Positions 1 to 6,944 of a stretch of 9,716 bases of DNA are shown one piece after another. The notes beneath the pieces were generated by a model. It worked only from the letters and a program-made list of their open reading frames with translations, searched no databases and was not told the origin of the DNA. The stretch's first letter is position 1. Each line of letters starts with the position of its first letter. The stretch is from Acidobacteriaceae bacterium (GTDB lineage: Bacteria > Acidobacteriota > Terriglobia > Bryobacterales > Bryobacteraceae), in assembly GCA_019239585.1 (NCBI GenBank), contig JAFAZU010000187.1, positions 1 through 9,716 of the forward strand. Direction: 5' to 3'. The position numbers were made by a program, and so were the translations under genes.

Positions 1-185
1 TTTTTCAAAACCGCTGTGTACAAACCGAGCTTGTCGCCAAAGTGATAGTTCACTGCCGCCACATTCACGTCAGCCAGCGCACAAATATCACGAACTTTAG
101 CGCCTTCGTAGCCCCCCTCGGCAAAAACCTTCCCGGCAGCCTGCAGCAAACGCATGCGGGTGTGATCCGGCTCCTCTCCTTGCAA
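1..185 (-). CDS. TetR-family transcriptional repressor, N-terminal part (runs off left edge)
   Basis: The minus strand encodes the DNA-binding N-terminus of a TetR-type repressor. Helix 1 reads RMRLLQAAGKVFAEGGYEGA, followed by a helix-turn-helix containing VRDICALADVNVAAVNYHF and then GDKLGLYTAVLK, the classic TetR pattern (F-A-x-x-G, then V-N-x-x-x-Y-H-F, then K-x-x-L). The VAAVNYHFGDK style resembles the CecR/CerR subgroup with a DUF1956 C-terminus, but the ligand-binding domain is outside the window, so the subgroup is tentative. No upstream ATG exists in frame. I chose TTG at 185 because it gives about ten residues before helix 1, as is usual. TTG at 200 and ATG at 155 are alternatives; the latter has GGAGAGGAG upstream but at about 15 nt. 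The gene is divergent from the lipid kinase cluster and has a palindromic operator candidate just upstream, so it probably regulates itself and may regulate the cluster. Confidence 0.85.
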   Translation of the reverse strand, partial: MQGEEPDHTRMRLLQAAGKVFAEGGYEGAKVRDICALADVNVAAVNYHFGDKLGLYTAVLK

Positions 186-197
186 CTGATTCGGTAT

Positions 198-224
198 CAA
201 ACAGCAGTTTAAAACAGTTGTTTG
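198..224. promoter_or_regulatory. 27-bp imperfect palindrome, candidate TetR operator
   Basis: The plus strand has CAAACAGCAGTTT at 198-210, one central base, then AAACAGTTGTTTG at 212-224. The two 13-bp arms are reverse complements apart from two positions. The site ends 13 bp upstream of the preferred TTG start of the tetR gene and 75 bp upstream of the lipid kinase start, which is where an autoregulatory operator for divergent genes would be. TetR-family repressors bind such inverted repeats as dimers or dimer pairs. The palindrome is seen directly; that this repressor binds it is inference. Confidence 0.7.
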
Positions 225-245
225 AATCTGGCAAGGAATTTTTTC

Positions 246-261
246 TTAACAATTGCGTTAA
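246..261. repeat. Short inverted repeat in the divergent promoter region
   Basis: TTAAC at 246-250 and GTTAA at 257-261 form a 5-bp inverted repeat with a 6-bp spacer (AATTGC). It lies in the AT-rich stretch between the tetR operator candidate and the lipid kinase start. It may be part of a promoter or a second binding site. At this length it could also be chance, and I could not pick convincing -35/-10 boxes here. Confidence 0.25.
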
Positions 262-299
262 CTTCGTAAAACTTCGAGGAGGGTAGGCCTCTATAGGAT

Positions 300-1250
300 A
301 TGAAACAGATCAAGCGCCCCGTAACGGTGCTTTGGAATGCGCGAGCGGGCTGGGATGAAGGCGAGCAGGAGGCGGAAGCAGTCCGTCAGGTGCTTACCGA
401 AGTGGACCCCGATCTAAAGTTCCAAAAGCTCGACAAGGGACACGACATAGCCCAGCAGTGTGAAAAATGCCTCGATTCCGGTTCGCAAGTGCTGGTAGCC
501 GCCGGTGGTGACGGAACGATTAATGCTGTGGCCTCAGCGCTGGTACACAAACCGGCAGCGCTCGGAGTTATTCCGGCGGGCACGCTGAATCACTTCGCGC
601 GCGATCTCTCAATTGAGATCGATCCGGAAAAGGCTGCCCGGCAACTGGCGGAAGGACGTGAAATAACGGTCGATGTCGGATGTGTTAACGACCGCATCTT
701 TATCAACAATTCCGTGTTAGGAATCTATCCGGTGTATCGCGCTGCCCGCGAATCTTATGAGGCGCGCGGCTTGGGCAAAACGGGTGTGGGCCGATTTCTG
801 GCCGTGCTTGGCGGTATTCTGCGCGTCTTCTGGCGCGTGCCGCACATGGCAGTTCGGCTAGTAATCAATGGCGAAACGCGCGTGATGCGGACGCCCTTTG
901 TTTTAGTTGCCAACAATGAACACGAGTTGGAGGAGTGGCGCATCGGGCGGCGTACCTCCCTTAGCGAAGGGCGCCTCTGGGTTTATGTCATGCGCAAATC
1001 CAGCCGCTGGTCCCTGCTTCGCTTCTTTTTCAGCTTTATCTTTGGGCGCTTCTCGAAAAAAGATGCATTCGAAGAGTTCCGGGTGCGCGAGTTGCGAATT
1101 GAAACGAAACGCAAACGCATCGGCGTAGGAGTAGACGGAGAAATCGTCCACATGCAATCGCCGCTCGAATACCGCTCGCTGCCGAAAGCCTTACGCGTCA
1201 TTGCGCCCTCAAGTTACTTGACTGATGCAAAAGGACAGGCAGAAAGTTAA
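300..1250 (+). CDS. Diacylglycerol kinase-family lipid kinase (YegS/BmrU/LCB5-like)
   Basis: This 316-residue protein belongs to the DAGK_cat superfamily, which phosphorylates hydroxyl groups of lipids such as diacylglycerol or sphingoid bases with ATP. The N-terminal strand VTVLWNARAG (8-17) matches the family's NPxSG region. The nucleotide-binding GGDGT is at 69-73, P-x-G-T-x-N followed by FARDL is at 92-103, and the C-terminal VDGE is at 278-281. Length is normal for the family (about 290-320). A hydrophobic, basic stretch near 239-252 (LLRFFFSFIFGRF) may touch the membrane. ATG at 300 is set by an in-frame TAG at 294. A GAGGAGGG at 276-283 is rather far (16 nt) for a ribosome site. The stop overlaps the next gene's start by one base, so the two are translationally coupled. 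The lipid substrate cannot be told from sequence. Confidence 0.93.
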   Translation: MKQIKRPVTVLWNARAGWDEGEQEAEAVRQVLTEVDPDLKFQKLDKGHDIAQQCEKCLDSGSQVLVAAGGDGTINAVASALVHKPAALGVIPAGTLNHFARDLSIEIDPEKAARQLAEGREITVDVGCVNDRIFINNSVLGIYPVYRAARESYEARGLGKTGVGRFLAVLGGILRVFWRVPHMAVRLVINGETRVMRTPFVLVANNEHELEEWRIGRRTSLSEGRLWVYVMRKSSRWSLLRFFFSFIFGRFSKKDAFEEFRVRELRIETKRKRIGVGVDGEIVHMQSPLEYRSLPKALRVIAPSSYLTDAKGQAES

Positions 1251-2131
1251 TGCGACGCATCGTCCATATCTCTGATCTCCATTTCGGCAATAACGATCCG
1301 TCATTGCTGCAACCGCTGAGGAAAGCAATTGAAAGCATCGAGCCGCACTTCCTCGTTATTTCCGGCGATTTAGTCGAGCACGCCAGTGCTACGGAATTCG
1401 AGCAGGCCCGCGACTTCCTGCGCACCCTGCCGAAGCCGCAGATGGTAGTTCCCGGAAATCATGACCTCGCCTTTTACAACTTCCCCCAGCGAGCAACAGT
1501 CGGACTCGCCACGTACAAAAAATACATCACGGACGATCTGCAACCGGAGTATCAGGACGATGAGATCGCGATTCTCGGTGCCAACACTTCGCGCGTATGG
1601 CCCATTCGCGGCGGCAGCCTCAGTTCGCTGCAATTGGAGCAGTTGGCAAAGGACTTCGCCGCCATCTCCGACGGGAAAGTACGGATTCTGGTCACGCATC
1701 ATCCCTTCGATCTGCCCGAAGCGCAAGGCCATCGGCTCATCGTAGGACATGCCCGCCGCGCCATTACCCGCCTGGCTCCGCTGGTTGATATTTTGATGGC
1801 GGGACACATTCACCTTAGCTCGACAGGCAGCACAGCCATGCGCTACAAAACACAGGGGCATGCCATCGCGTTCGTGCAAGCAGGAACGGCGGTATCGAAC
1901 CGGAACAAAGGGGAAACCAACTCCTTTAACTCCCTGCGCGTGACGAGCGCCAAAGGAGGTAGCAAAGCAGCAATCATTGATCGTTTCACGTGGCGGGTGG
2001 AATCCGGCGAGTTTTACTGTAAATGCTCAACCGCCTTCCGCCTCGAAAGCGAAGGCTGGGCGCGAGTTGAAAGGCAAGTAAAGCCCGATGCGCCGATCCA
2101 AGTCGAAGAGGGCGATGCCACACCCGCCTAA
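1250..2131 (+). CDS. Calcineurin-like metallophosphoesterase
   Basis: This 293-residue protein has all five metal-binding blocks of the calcineurin-like phosphoesterase fold: SDLHFG (D9, H11), SGD (D40), GNHD (N70, H71), VTHHPF (H150) and GHIH (H186, H188). It should be a dinuclear metal hydrolase of phosphomono- or diesters. GNHD and the overall pattern are closer to the CpdA (class III cyclic nucleotide phosphodiesterase) and YkuE-type groups than to LpxH. No signal peptide or membrane segment is seen, so it is probably cytoplasmic. The ATG overlaps the TAA of the lipid kinase (TAATG), a coupling arrangement that suggests the two act on related substrates, for example lipid phosphates; that link is inference. 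The C-terminal about 90 residues beyond GHIH show no motif I recognise. Confidence 0.93.
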   Translation: MRRIVHISDLHFGNNDPSLLQPLRKAIESIEPHFLVISGDLVEHASATEFEQARDFLRTLPKPQMVVPGNHDLAFYNFPQRATVGLATYKKYITDDLQPEYQDDEIAILGANTSRVWPIRGGSLSSLQLEQLAKDFAAISDGKVRILVTHHPFDLPEAQGHRLIVGHARRAITRLAPLVDILMAGHIHLSSTGSTAMRYKTQGHAIAFVQAGTAVSNRNKGETNSFNSLRVTSAKGGSKAAIIDRFTWRVESGEFYCKCSTAFRLESEGWARVERQVKPDAPIQVEEGDATPA

Positions 2132-2140
2132 AATCAAAAT

Positions 2141-3151
<1,011 letters not shown>

Positions 3152-3195
3152 AGCATTCCTCTCTCGCCGCATCATCTGGAAAGGCAGAGAGCAGA

Positions 3196-4248
3196 ATGGA
3201 CTATAAATTGTTAGGAAAAAGCGGGCTTCGTGTAAGCGAGCTATCACTCGGCACCATGACCTTCGGCGAGGACTGGGGCTGGGGAGCCTCGCAAGAAGAA
3301 AGCAAGCGCATCATTGATGCTTATGCCGAAGCGGGAGGCAACTTCCTCGATACGGCGGATGGTTACACGAATGGCACCAGCGAAAAGATGGTGGGCGAAT
3401 TTGTGAAAAGTGAACGCTCCCGTTGGGTTATTGCAACCAAGTACAGCTTTAATCAGCATCCGGGCGACCCGAACGGCGGCGGCAATCACCGTAAGCACAT
3501 GGTGGAAGCCGTCGAGGGCAGCTTGAAGCGACTCGGCACGGATTATATCGACCTGTACTGGGTCCATGCCTGGGACCGGCTCACGCCGGCTGAGGAAGTC
3601 ATGCGCGGGCTGGACGATCTCGTGCGTCAAGGAAAAGTGCTTTATCTCGGCACCTCGGATGAGCCGGCCTGGGTGGTTTCTTATTCCAACGCCATTGCCG
3701 AATTACAGGGCTGGACGCGATTTGTCGGCTTGCAGGTTGAGTACAGCTTAATCGAGCGCACACCCGAGCGCGACTTGTTACCCATGGCCGCCTACCTGGG
3801 ACTCGGTGTAACCGCCTGGAGCCCACTCGCTAGCGGCATCTTGACAGGCAAATACAATAAAGACGCGAAAACGGAGGAACCGAAACGCCTCGATCAGGCC
3901 ACGTTTACGCAAGTGGACGAGCGCGCTTTAGCCATTGCCGCCAAAGTAAAGGCAGTAGCGGACGGAATCGGTCATAGTTCCGCGCAAGTGGCTCTGGCCT
4001 GGGTGCGGCAACAGGGAGCCATTCCGATCATTGGCGCGCGTAAATTCAGCCAATTCGAAGACAATCTGCGGTCTCTGGAAGTAACTCTCAGCGCGGAACA
4101 CTTGGCGCAACTGGACGAAGTGTCAAAAATTGACCTCGGTTTTCCACACGAGTTTTTGCGGCGCGAATTTGTCCAAAATTACCTGCACGGCGGTCTTTGG
4201 GACCGACTGGAAAAGCCTTGGAAGGCTGCCCGCAATTTTTTGTTCTAA
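3196..4248 (+). CDS. Aldo/keto reductase
   Basis: This is a TIM-barrel NADPH-dependent oxidoreductase reducing aldehydes or ketones. Counting from ATG 3196 it has 350 residues, beginning MDYKLLGKSGLRVSELSLGT, the standard start of bacterial AKRs. The catalytic tetrad is visible: D52 and Y57 (FLDTADGY), K82 (ATKY) and H124 (YWVHAWD). The C-terminal region contains IIGARKFSQFEDNL, the usual cofactor-phosphate-binding segment. An in-frame TTG at 3148 overlaps the isocitrate dehydrogenase stop and would add 16 residues (KHSSLAASSGKAESR) that do not look like the family, so I prefer the ATG, which has a GGCAGAGAG upstream. It is the last gene of the plus-strand cluster, 44 nt after idh. Similar proteins (Tas/YajO-like) act on varied carbonyls; substrate unknown. 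Confidence 0.92.
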   Translation: MDYKLLGKSGLRVSELSLGTMTFGEDWGWGASQEESKRIIDAYAEAGGNFLDTADGYTNGTSEKMVGEFVKSERSRWVIATKYSFNQHPGDPNGGGNHRKHMVEAVEGSLKRLGTDYIDLYWVHAWDRLTPAEEVMRGLDDLVRQGKVLYLGTSDEPAWVVSYSNAIAELQGWTRFVGLQVEYSLIERTPERDLLPMAAYLGLGVTAWSPLASGILTGKYNKDAKTEEPKRLDQATFTQVDERALAIAAKVKAVADGIGHSSAQVALAWVRQQGAIPIIGARKFSQFEDNLRSLEVTLSAEHLAQLDEVSKIDLGFPHEFLRREFVQNYLHGGLWDRLEKPWKAARNFLF

Positions 4249-4251
4249 GTT

Positions 4252-4277
4252 GCTCGGGTTGCAAGGAACCTCCGAGC
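4252..4277 (+). terminator. Weak hairpin after the aldo/keto reductase gene
   Basis: GCTCGG at 4252-4257 can pair with CCGAGC at 4272-4277, with an additional GTT/AAC pair inside the loop. It begins 3 nt after the aldo/keto reductase stop, a normal position for a 3' end structure, but no T-run follows. It may be a Rho-dependent or mRNA-stabilising stem, or chance. Confidence 0.3.
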
Positions 4278-4294
4278 CTCGAAAGATCGGTTAG

Positions 4295-4447
4295 TTTTAC
4301 CGGTGGTGCCTATCTTGTGAACCAAACTCTCCGGCTCTGATTTCCAATAAGAGGAAATTCTACGATGTTACTATTTGGGTGCAAGCTGGGAATATTTCTG
4401 CAGTACAGGTTAGTGGAAAGGCATTGAACGAAGCAGCGGATCGATAG
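4295..4447 (+). other. Open, start-less reading frame upstream of hicA; possible gene remnant
   Basis: The spacer between the aldo/keto reductase and hicA holds a frame open for 50 codons from after a TAG at 4292 to a TAG at 4445-4447. Its second half reads KFYDVTIWVQAGNISAVQV then SGKALNEAADR, which looks protein-like. No ATG, and only one late GTG, is available. The frame is the same as hicA's, with hicA's GTG 33 nt beyond the TAG. It could be the tail of a decayed gene or an unrecognised small protein with a non-standard start. Chance is quite possible. I recognise no family. Confidence 0.25.
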
Positions 4448-4480
4448 CCGACGAAACGTAGCATTCTGTACGATAACAAA

Positions 4481-4678
4481 GTGAAAGTTCGCGACGCGAT
4501 TCGGATAATAGAAGAAGATGGCTGGATTCTACGTTCGCAGAAAGGAAGCCACCGGCAATTTACACATCCGACGAAGGCAGGCCGCGTGACCGTTCCAGGC
4601 AAGCCCGGCAAGGACCTACACCCAAAGACGCTTGCGAGCATTTTCAAACAAGCTCAGATGGAAAAAGGAGAGCAATAA
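4481..4678 (+). CDS. hicA: HicA-family toxin (mRNA interferase)
   Basis: This 65-residue protein is a HicA/YcfA-type toxin with a double-stranded-RNA-binding fold that cleaves mRNA. Visible marks are KVRDAIRIIEEDGW at the N-terminus, the catalytic histidine H24 in QKGSHRQFTHP, then the VTVPGKPGKDLHPKTLASIF block and a terminal KQAQMEKG. This is a nearly full-length match to the family consensus (about 60-80 residues). The start is GTG at 4481: there is no in-frame ATG back to the TAG at 4445, and GTG gives the expected family N-terminus. No clear Shine-Dalgarno site precedes it, which may keep toxin translation low. It is followed 5 nt later by its antitoxin. Confidence 0.92.
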   Translation: MKVRDAIRIIEEDGWILRSQKGSHRQFTHPTKAGRVTVPGKPGKDLHPKTLASIFKQAQMEKGEQ

Positions 4679-4683
4679 AGCAT

Positions 4684-4905
4684 ATGTCACGGCAATACGC
4701 TGTTGTCATCGAGCACGCGCCGGGCAGCAACTACAGCGCCTATGTCCCTGATCTCCCAGGCTGCGTGACCGTGGGCGATACCCTTGAAGAAATTGAACGC
4801 ATGATGCACGAGGCCATCGAATTTCATCTCGAAGGCATGCGGGAAGACGGGCTACCTATCCCCGAGCCGACAACATCCGTCGCGGTTATCGAGGTCGCTG
4901 CGTAA
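4684..4905 (+). CDS. hicB: HicB-family antitoxin (short form)
   Basis: This 73-residue protein is the cognate antitoxin, which binds and masks HicA. It has the partial RNase-H-like HicB fold: YAVVIEHAPGSNYSAYVPDL, then PGC at 25-27, G-D-T-L-E-E at 31-36, an amphipathic helix MMHEAIEFHLEGM and the conserved GLPIPEP at 56-62. It ends right after the last strand (VAVIEVAA), so it lacks the C-terminal helix-turn-helix or ribbon-helix-helix domain found in longer HicB proteins. DNA-binding autoregulation is therefore doubtful for this protein alone. AAGGAG at 4665-4670, inside the end of hicA, lies 13 nt before the ATG. It is convergent with gap across a shared terminator. Confidence 0.92.
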   Translation: MSRQYAVVIEHAPGSNYSAYVPDLPGCVTVGDTLEEIERMMHEAIEFHLEGMREDGLPIPEPTTSVAVIEVAA

Positions 4906-4944
4906 ATATTGCACCGATGAGCGCTTTGCGAGTGGAGCAAAGGG

Positions 4945-4972
4945 AAAAAGGCTGCCGCTACAGCCCTTTTTT
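4945..4972. terminator. Bidirectional intrinsic terminator between hicB and gap
   Basis: On the plus strand AAAAA-GGCTG, loop CCGCTA (4955-4960), CAGCC, C, then six T. On the minus strand the stem is extended by a G-T wobble and A-T pairs and is followed by TTTTT. Both directions therefore have a GC stem with a T-run, able to end hicAB transcripts and gap transcripts. The gap stop codon (TAG, complement of 4958-4960) lies in the loop, so the last gap codons (Lys-Lys-Gly-Leu) form one arm of the stem. Confidence 0.75.
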
Positions 4973-5965
4973 ACCCAGAAAAGCAATCAAGTCTATGATG
5001 CGACTGGAGTAGCCCCACTCATTGTCGTACCACGCGATCACTTTGACAAGATTGCTGTCCAGAACCTTTGTCAGCTCTGCATCCACAATGGAACTGTTCG
5101 GATTGTGCAGCATGTCGCTTGAAACCACCGGTTCTTCCGTATAAGCCAAAATGCCTTTCAGCGGTCCTTCCGCCGCTTCTTTTAACGCTGCATTCACCTC
5201 ATTGTTCGTTGTCGGTTTCTTGGTAACCGCCACAAAATCCACCACCGACACGTCCGGTGTCGGAACACGCATGGAGTAGCCGTCCAGCTTGCCCTTCAAC
5301 TCGGGCAGCACCAGACCAATCGCTTTTGCCGCGCCCGTCGATGTCGGGATCATGTTCAGCGACGCCGCGCGCGCCCGGCGTAGATCCTTGTGCGGAAAGT
5401 CCAGCACACTCTGGTCGTTCGTATAGCTGTGGATCGTTGTCATCGAACCTTTTTCGATGCCGAACGTGTCATTCAAAACTTTGGCTACAGGCGCGAGACA
5501 ATTCGTCGTACAGGAAGCATTGGAGATGATATTGTGTTTTTGCGGATCGTACGTATCATCGTTCACTCCCATCACAACCGTGACATCTTCATTTTTGGCG
5601 GGAGCCGAAATAATCACCTTTCTGACAGACCCGCGCAAATGCTTCTTGGCATCAGCGGCATCCGTGAAGCGACCCGTTGATTCTACCACGACCTGTACGC
5701 CCAAGCTCGGCCAATCGATCTCCGCCGGATCTTTTATCGCAAAGATCTTGATCGCTTTCCCACCGACGTGCAGGGTGTCGCCCTCTGCCCGGATCTCTTC
5801 CTTGAGCTGTCCCAGAATTGAGTCATACTTCAGCAGGTGAGCCAGCGTCGCCGTGTCCGTCAAGTCGTTAGCGGCCACAAACTCGATCTCAGGATTATTG
5901 AGGCCAGCCCGGACGACATTTCTACCGATACGGCCGAAGCCGTTAATACCTACCTTGATTGGCAT
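4958..5965 (-). CDS. gap: Glyceraldehyde-3-phosphate dehydrogenase (type I, NAD)
   Basis: This 335-residue enzyme oxidises and phosphorylates glyceraldehyde 3-phosphate to 1,3-bisphosphoglycerate in glycolysis, as a cytoplasmic tetramer. The N-terminus has the Rossmann motif GINGFGRIGRNVVRA. The NAD-preferring acid is D34 in AANDLTD. Catalytic C152 is in NASCTTNC and its partner H179 in TTIHSYTNDQ. The phosphate-binding arginine loop is HKDLRRARAASLNMIPTSTG, and the C-terminus WYDNEWGYSSRIIDLI is standard. Length is typical. The ATG at 5965 precedes the family's usual MPIKVGINGFG start; only a weak AGAAG lies upstream. The gene stands alone, without pgk or tpi neighbours in the window, divergent from the guanidine-modifying enzyme and convergent with hicAB. 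Confidence 0.97.
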   Translation of the reverse strand: MPIKVGINGFGRIGRNVVRAGLNNPEIEFVAANDLTDTATLAHLLKYDSILGQLKEEIRAEGDTLHVGGKAIKIFAIKDPAEIDWPSLGVQVVVESTGRFTDAADAKKHLRGSVRKVIISAPAKNEDVTVVMGVNDDTYDPQKHNIISNASCTTNCLAPVAKVLNDTFGIEKGSMTTIHSYTNDQSVLDFPHKDLRRARAASLNMIPTSTGAAKAIGLVLPELKGKLDGYSMRVPTPDVSVVDFVAVTKKPTTNNEVNAALKEAAEGPLKGILAYTEEPVVSSDMLHNPNSSIVDAELTKVLDSNLVKVIAWYDNEWGYSSRIIDLIAFLGKKGL

Positions 5966-6108
5966 ATTGATACTTCTATTCTACGGAGCGCTGGAATCAA
6001 CTTGCTATGATGCTTCAAAGGCAGCCGGGATTTTCACCAGGTTGCCTCTTGAACACCGCGTTGGTGCCGCTAATTCTAAGTCGACGGTAATTTCTCGATA
6101 TAAACTTT

Positions 6109-6930
6109 ATGAGCCAACCGCGCTTCTTAATGTGTTCGCCCCAGTACTTCGGCGTGGAGTACGTGATTAATCCGTGGATGAATGGCCAAATCCACGGGAC
6201 TAACTATCAGTTAGTTACCAGCCAGTGGTCAACCCTGCAAACCATTTTGAAACAATATGCCGATGTGTCCTTGCTGCCGGGCATTCAAGGTTTACCCGAT
6301 CTGGTATTTACGGCGAACGCTGCCATTATTTATCGTCAGACTGCGCTGGTCAGCAGTTTTCGCTATCCGCAGCGCCAGCCCGAGACGCAGCACTTTGCAG
6401 AGTGGTTGACAGCCGACGGGTTTAAGGTGCATACCCTGCCTCGCGATGTGCTTTTTGAAGGTGCGGGAGACGCGCTTTTCGACCGTAAGGAACCGCTGCT
6501 CTGGTTCGGTTATGGCCTCCGTTCGGATGCAGCTGCCAAGCCTTATCTCGAAAAGTTCATTGGCACCGAGGTGCAACCGCTGGAGCTCTGCGATCCTTGT
6601 TTTTATCACCTGGATACCTGCTTCTGCCCTCTGGAGGATGGCTATCTCTTGTACTATCCAGGAGCATTTACAAAAGAAAGCAGAACCGCTATAGAGACTC
6701 GTGTTCCTGCGGGCCAGAGACTAGCCGTCAGCCGAGAGGACGCCGGTCAATTTGCCTGTAACGCGGTAAATATCGGGAAGCAAGTGGTACTCAATCAGTC
6801 TTCCCGTGAGATGACTAGATGGCTGAGCGAACGCGGATTTACCGTCATCGAAACACCGCTCACAGAGTTTATGAAATCCGGCGGCGCTGCCAAGTGCCTT
6901 TCACTGCGGCTGGATGAACATCGCTTTTAG
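6109..6930 (+). CDS. Guanidine-modifying enzyme (DDAH / arginine dihydrolase ArgZ-like, amidinotransferase superfamily)
   Basis: This 273-residue protein has the pentein fold pattern of dimethylargininase, arginine deiminase and arginine dihydrolase. It opens with RFLMCSPQYFGVEYVINPWM, a hallmark of the group that includes the N-terminal domain of cyanobacterial ArgZ/AgrE. The catalytic residues are visible: E117 (FEGAGD), H167 (FYHLDTCFCPL) and C263 (GGAAKCLSL). FTANA at 68-72 supplies N70, matching the Asn which, as I recall, lets ArgZ release two ammonia molecules from arginine to give ornithine. It lacks the C-terminal ornithine-cyclodeaminase-like domain of full-length ArgZ/AgrE. Likely cytoplasmic arginine or methylarginine breakdown; the substrate is not fixed by sequence. 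There is no Shine-Dalgarno site before the ATG and a TATAAA ends 4 nt upstream. It converges with the next gene with a 14-bp gap. Confidence 0.85.
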   Translation: MSQPRFLMCSPQYFGVEYVINPWMNGQIHGTNYQLVTSQWSTLQTILKQYADVSLLPGIQGLPDLVFTANAAIIYRQTALVSSFRYPQRQPETQHFAEWLTADGFKVHTLPRDVLFEGAGDALFDRKEPLLWFGYGLRSDAAAKPYLEKFIGTEVQPLELCDPCFYHLDTCFCPLEDGYLLYYPGAFTKESRTAIETRVPAGQRLAVSREDAGQFACNAVNIGKQVVLNQSSREMTRWLSERGFTVIETPLTEFMKSGGAAKCLSLRLDEHRF

Positions 6931-6944
6931 CCGGTGTAGACACT

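Noticed and set aside
1370..1879. 169-codon minus-strand frame inside the phosphoesterase gene
   Set aside because: Antisense to a gene with all family motifs; no domain or ribosome site of its own.
4214..4227. AGCCTT-GG-AAGGCT hairpin followed by T6 near the end of the aldo/keto reductase
   Set aside because: It is inside the coding sequence (residues KPWKAARNFLF), has only a 2-nt loop, and the T-run begins 8 nt after the stem.
5257..5840. Long plus-strand reading frames opposite gap
   Set aside because: They are antisense shadows of a strongly conserved gene and encode no recognisable protein features.
6907..6933. CGGCT/AGCCG inverted repeat at the convergent 3' ends near 6930
   Set aside because: Five-base stem with a 17-nt loop and no T-run; not convincing as a terminator.
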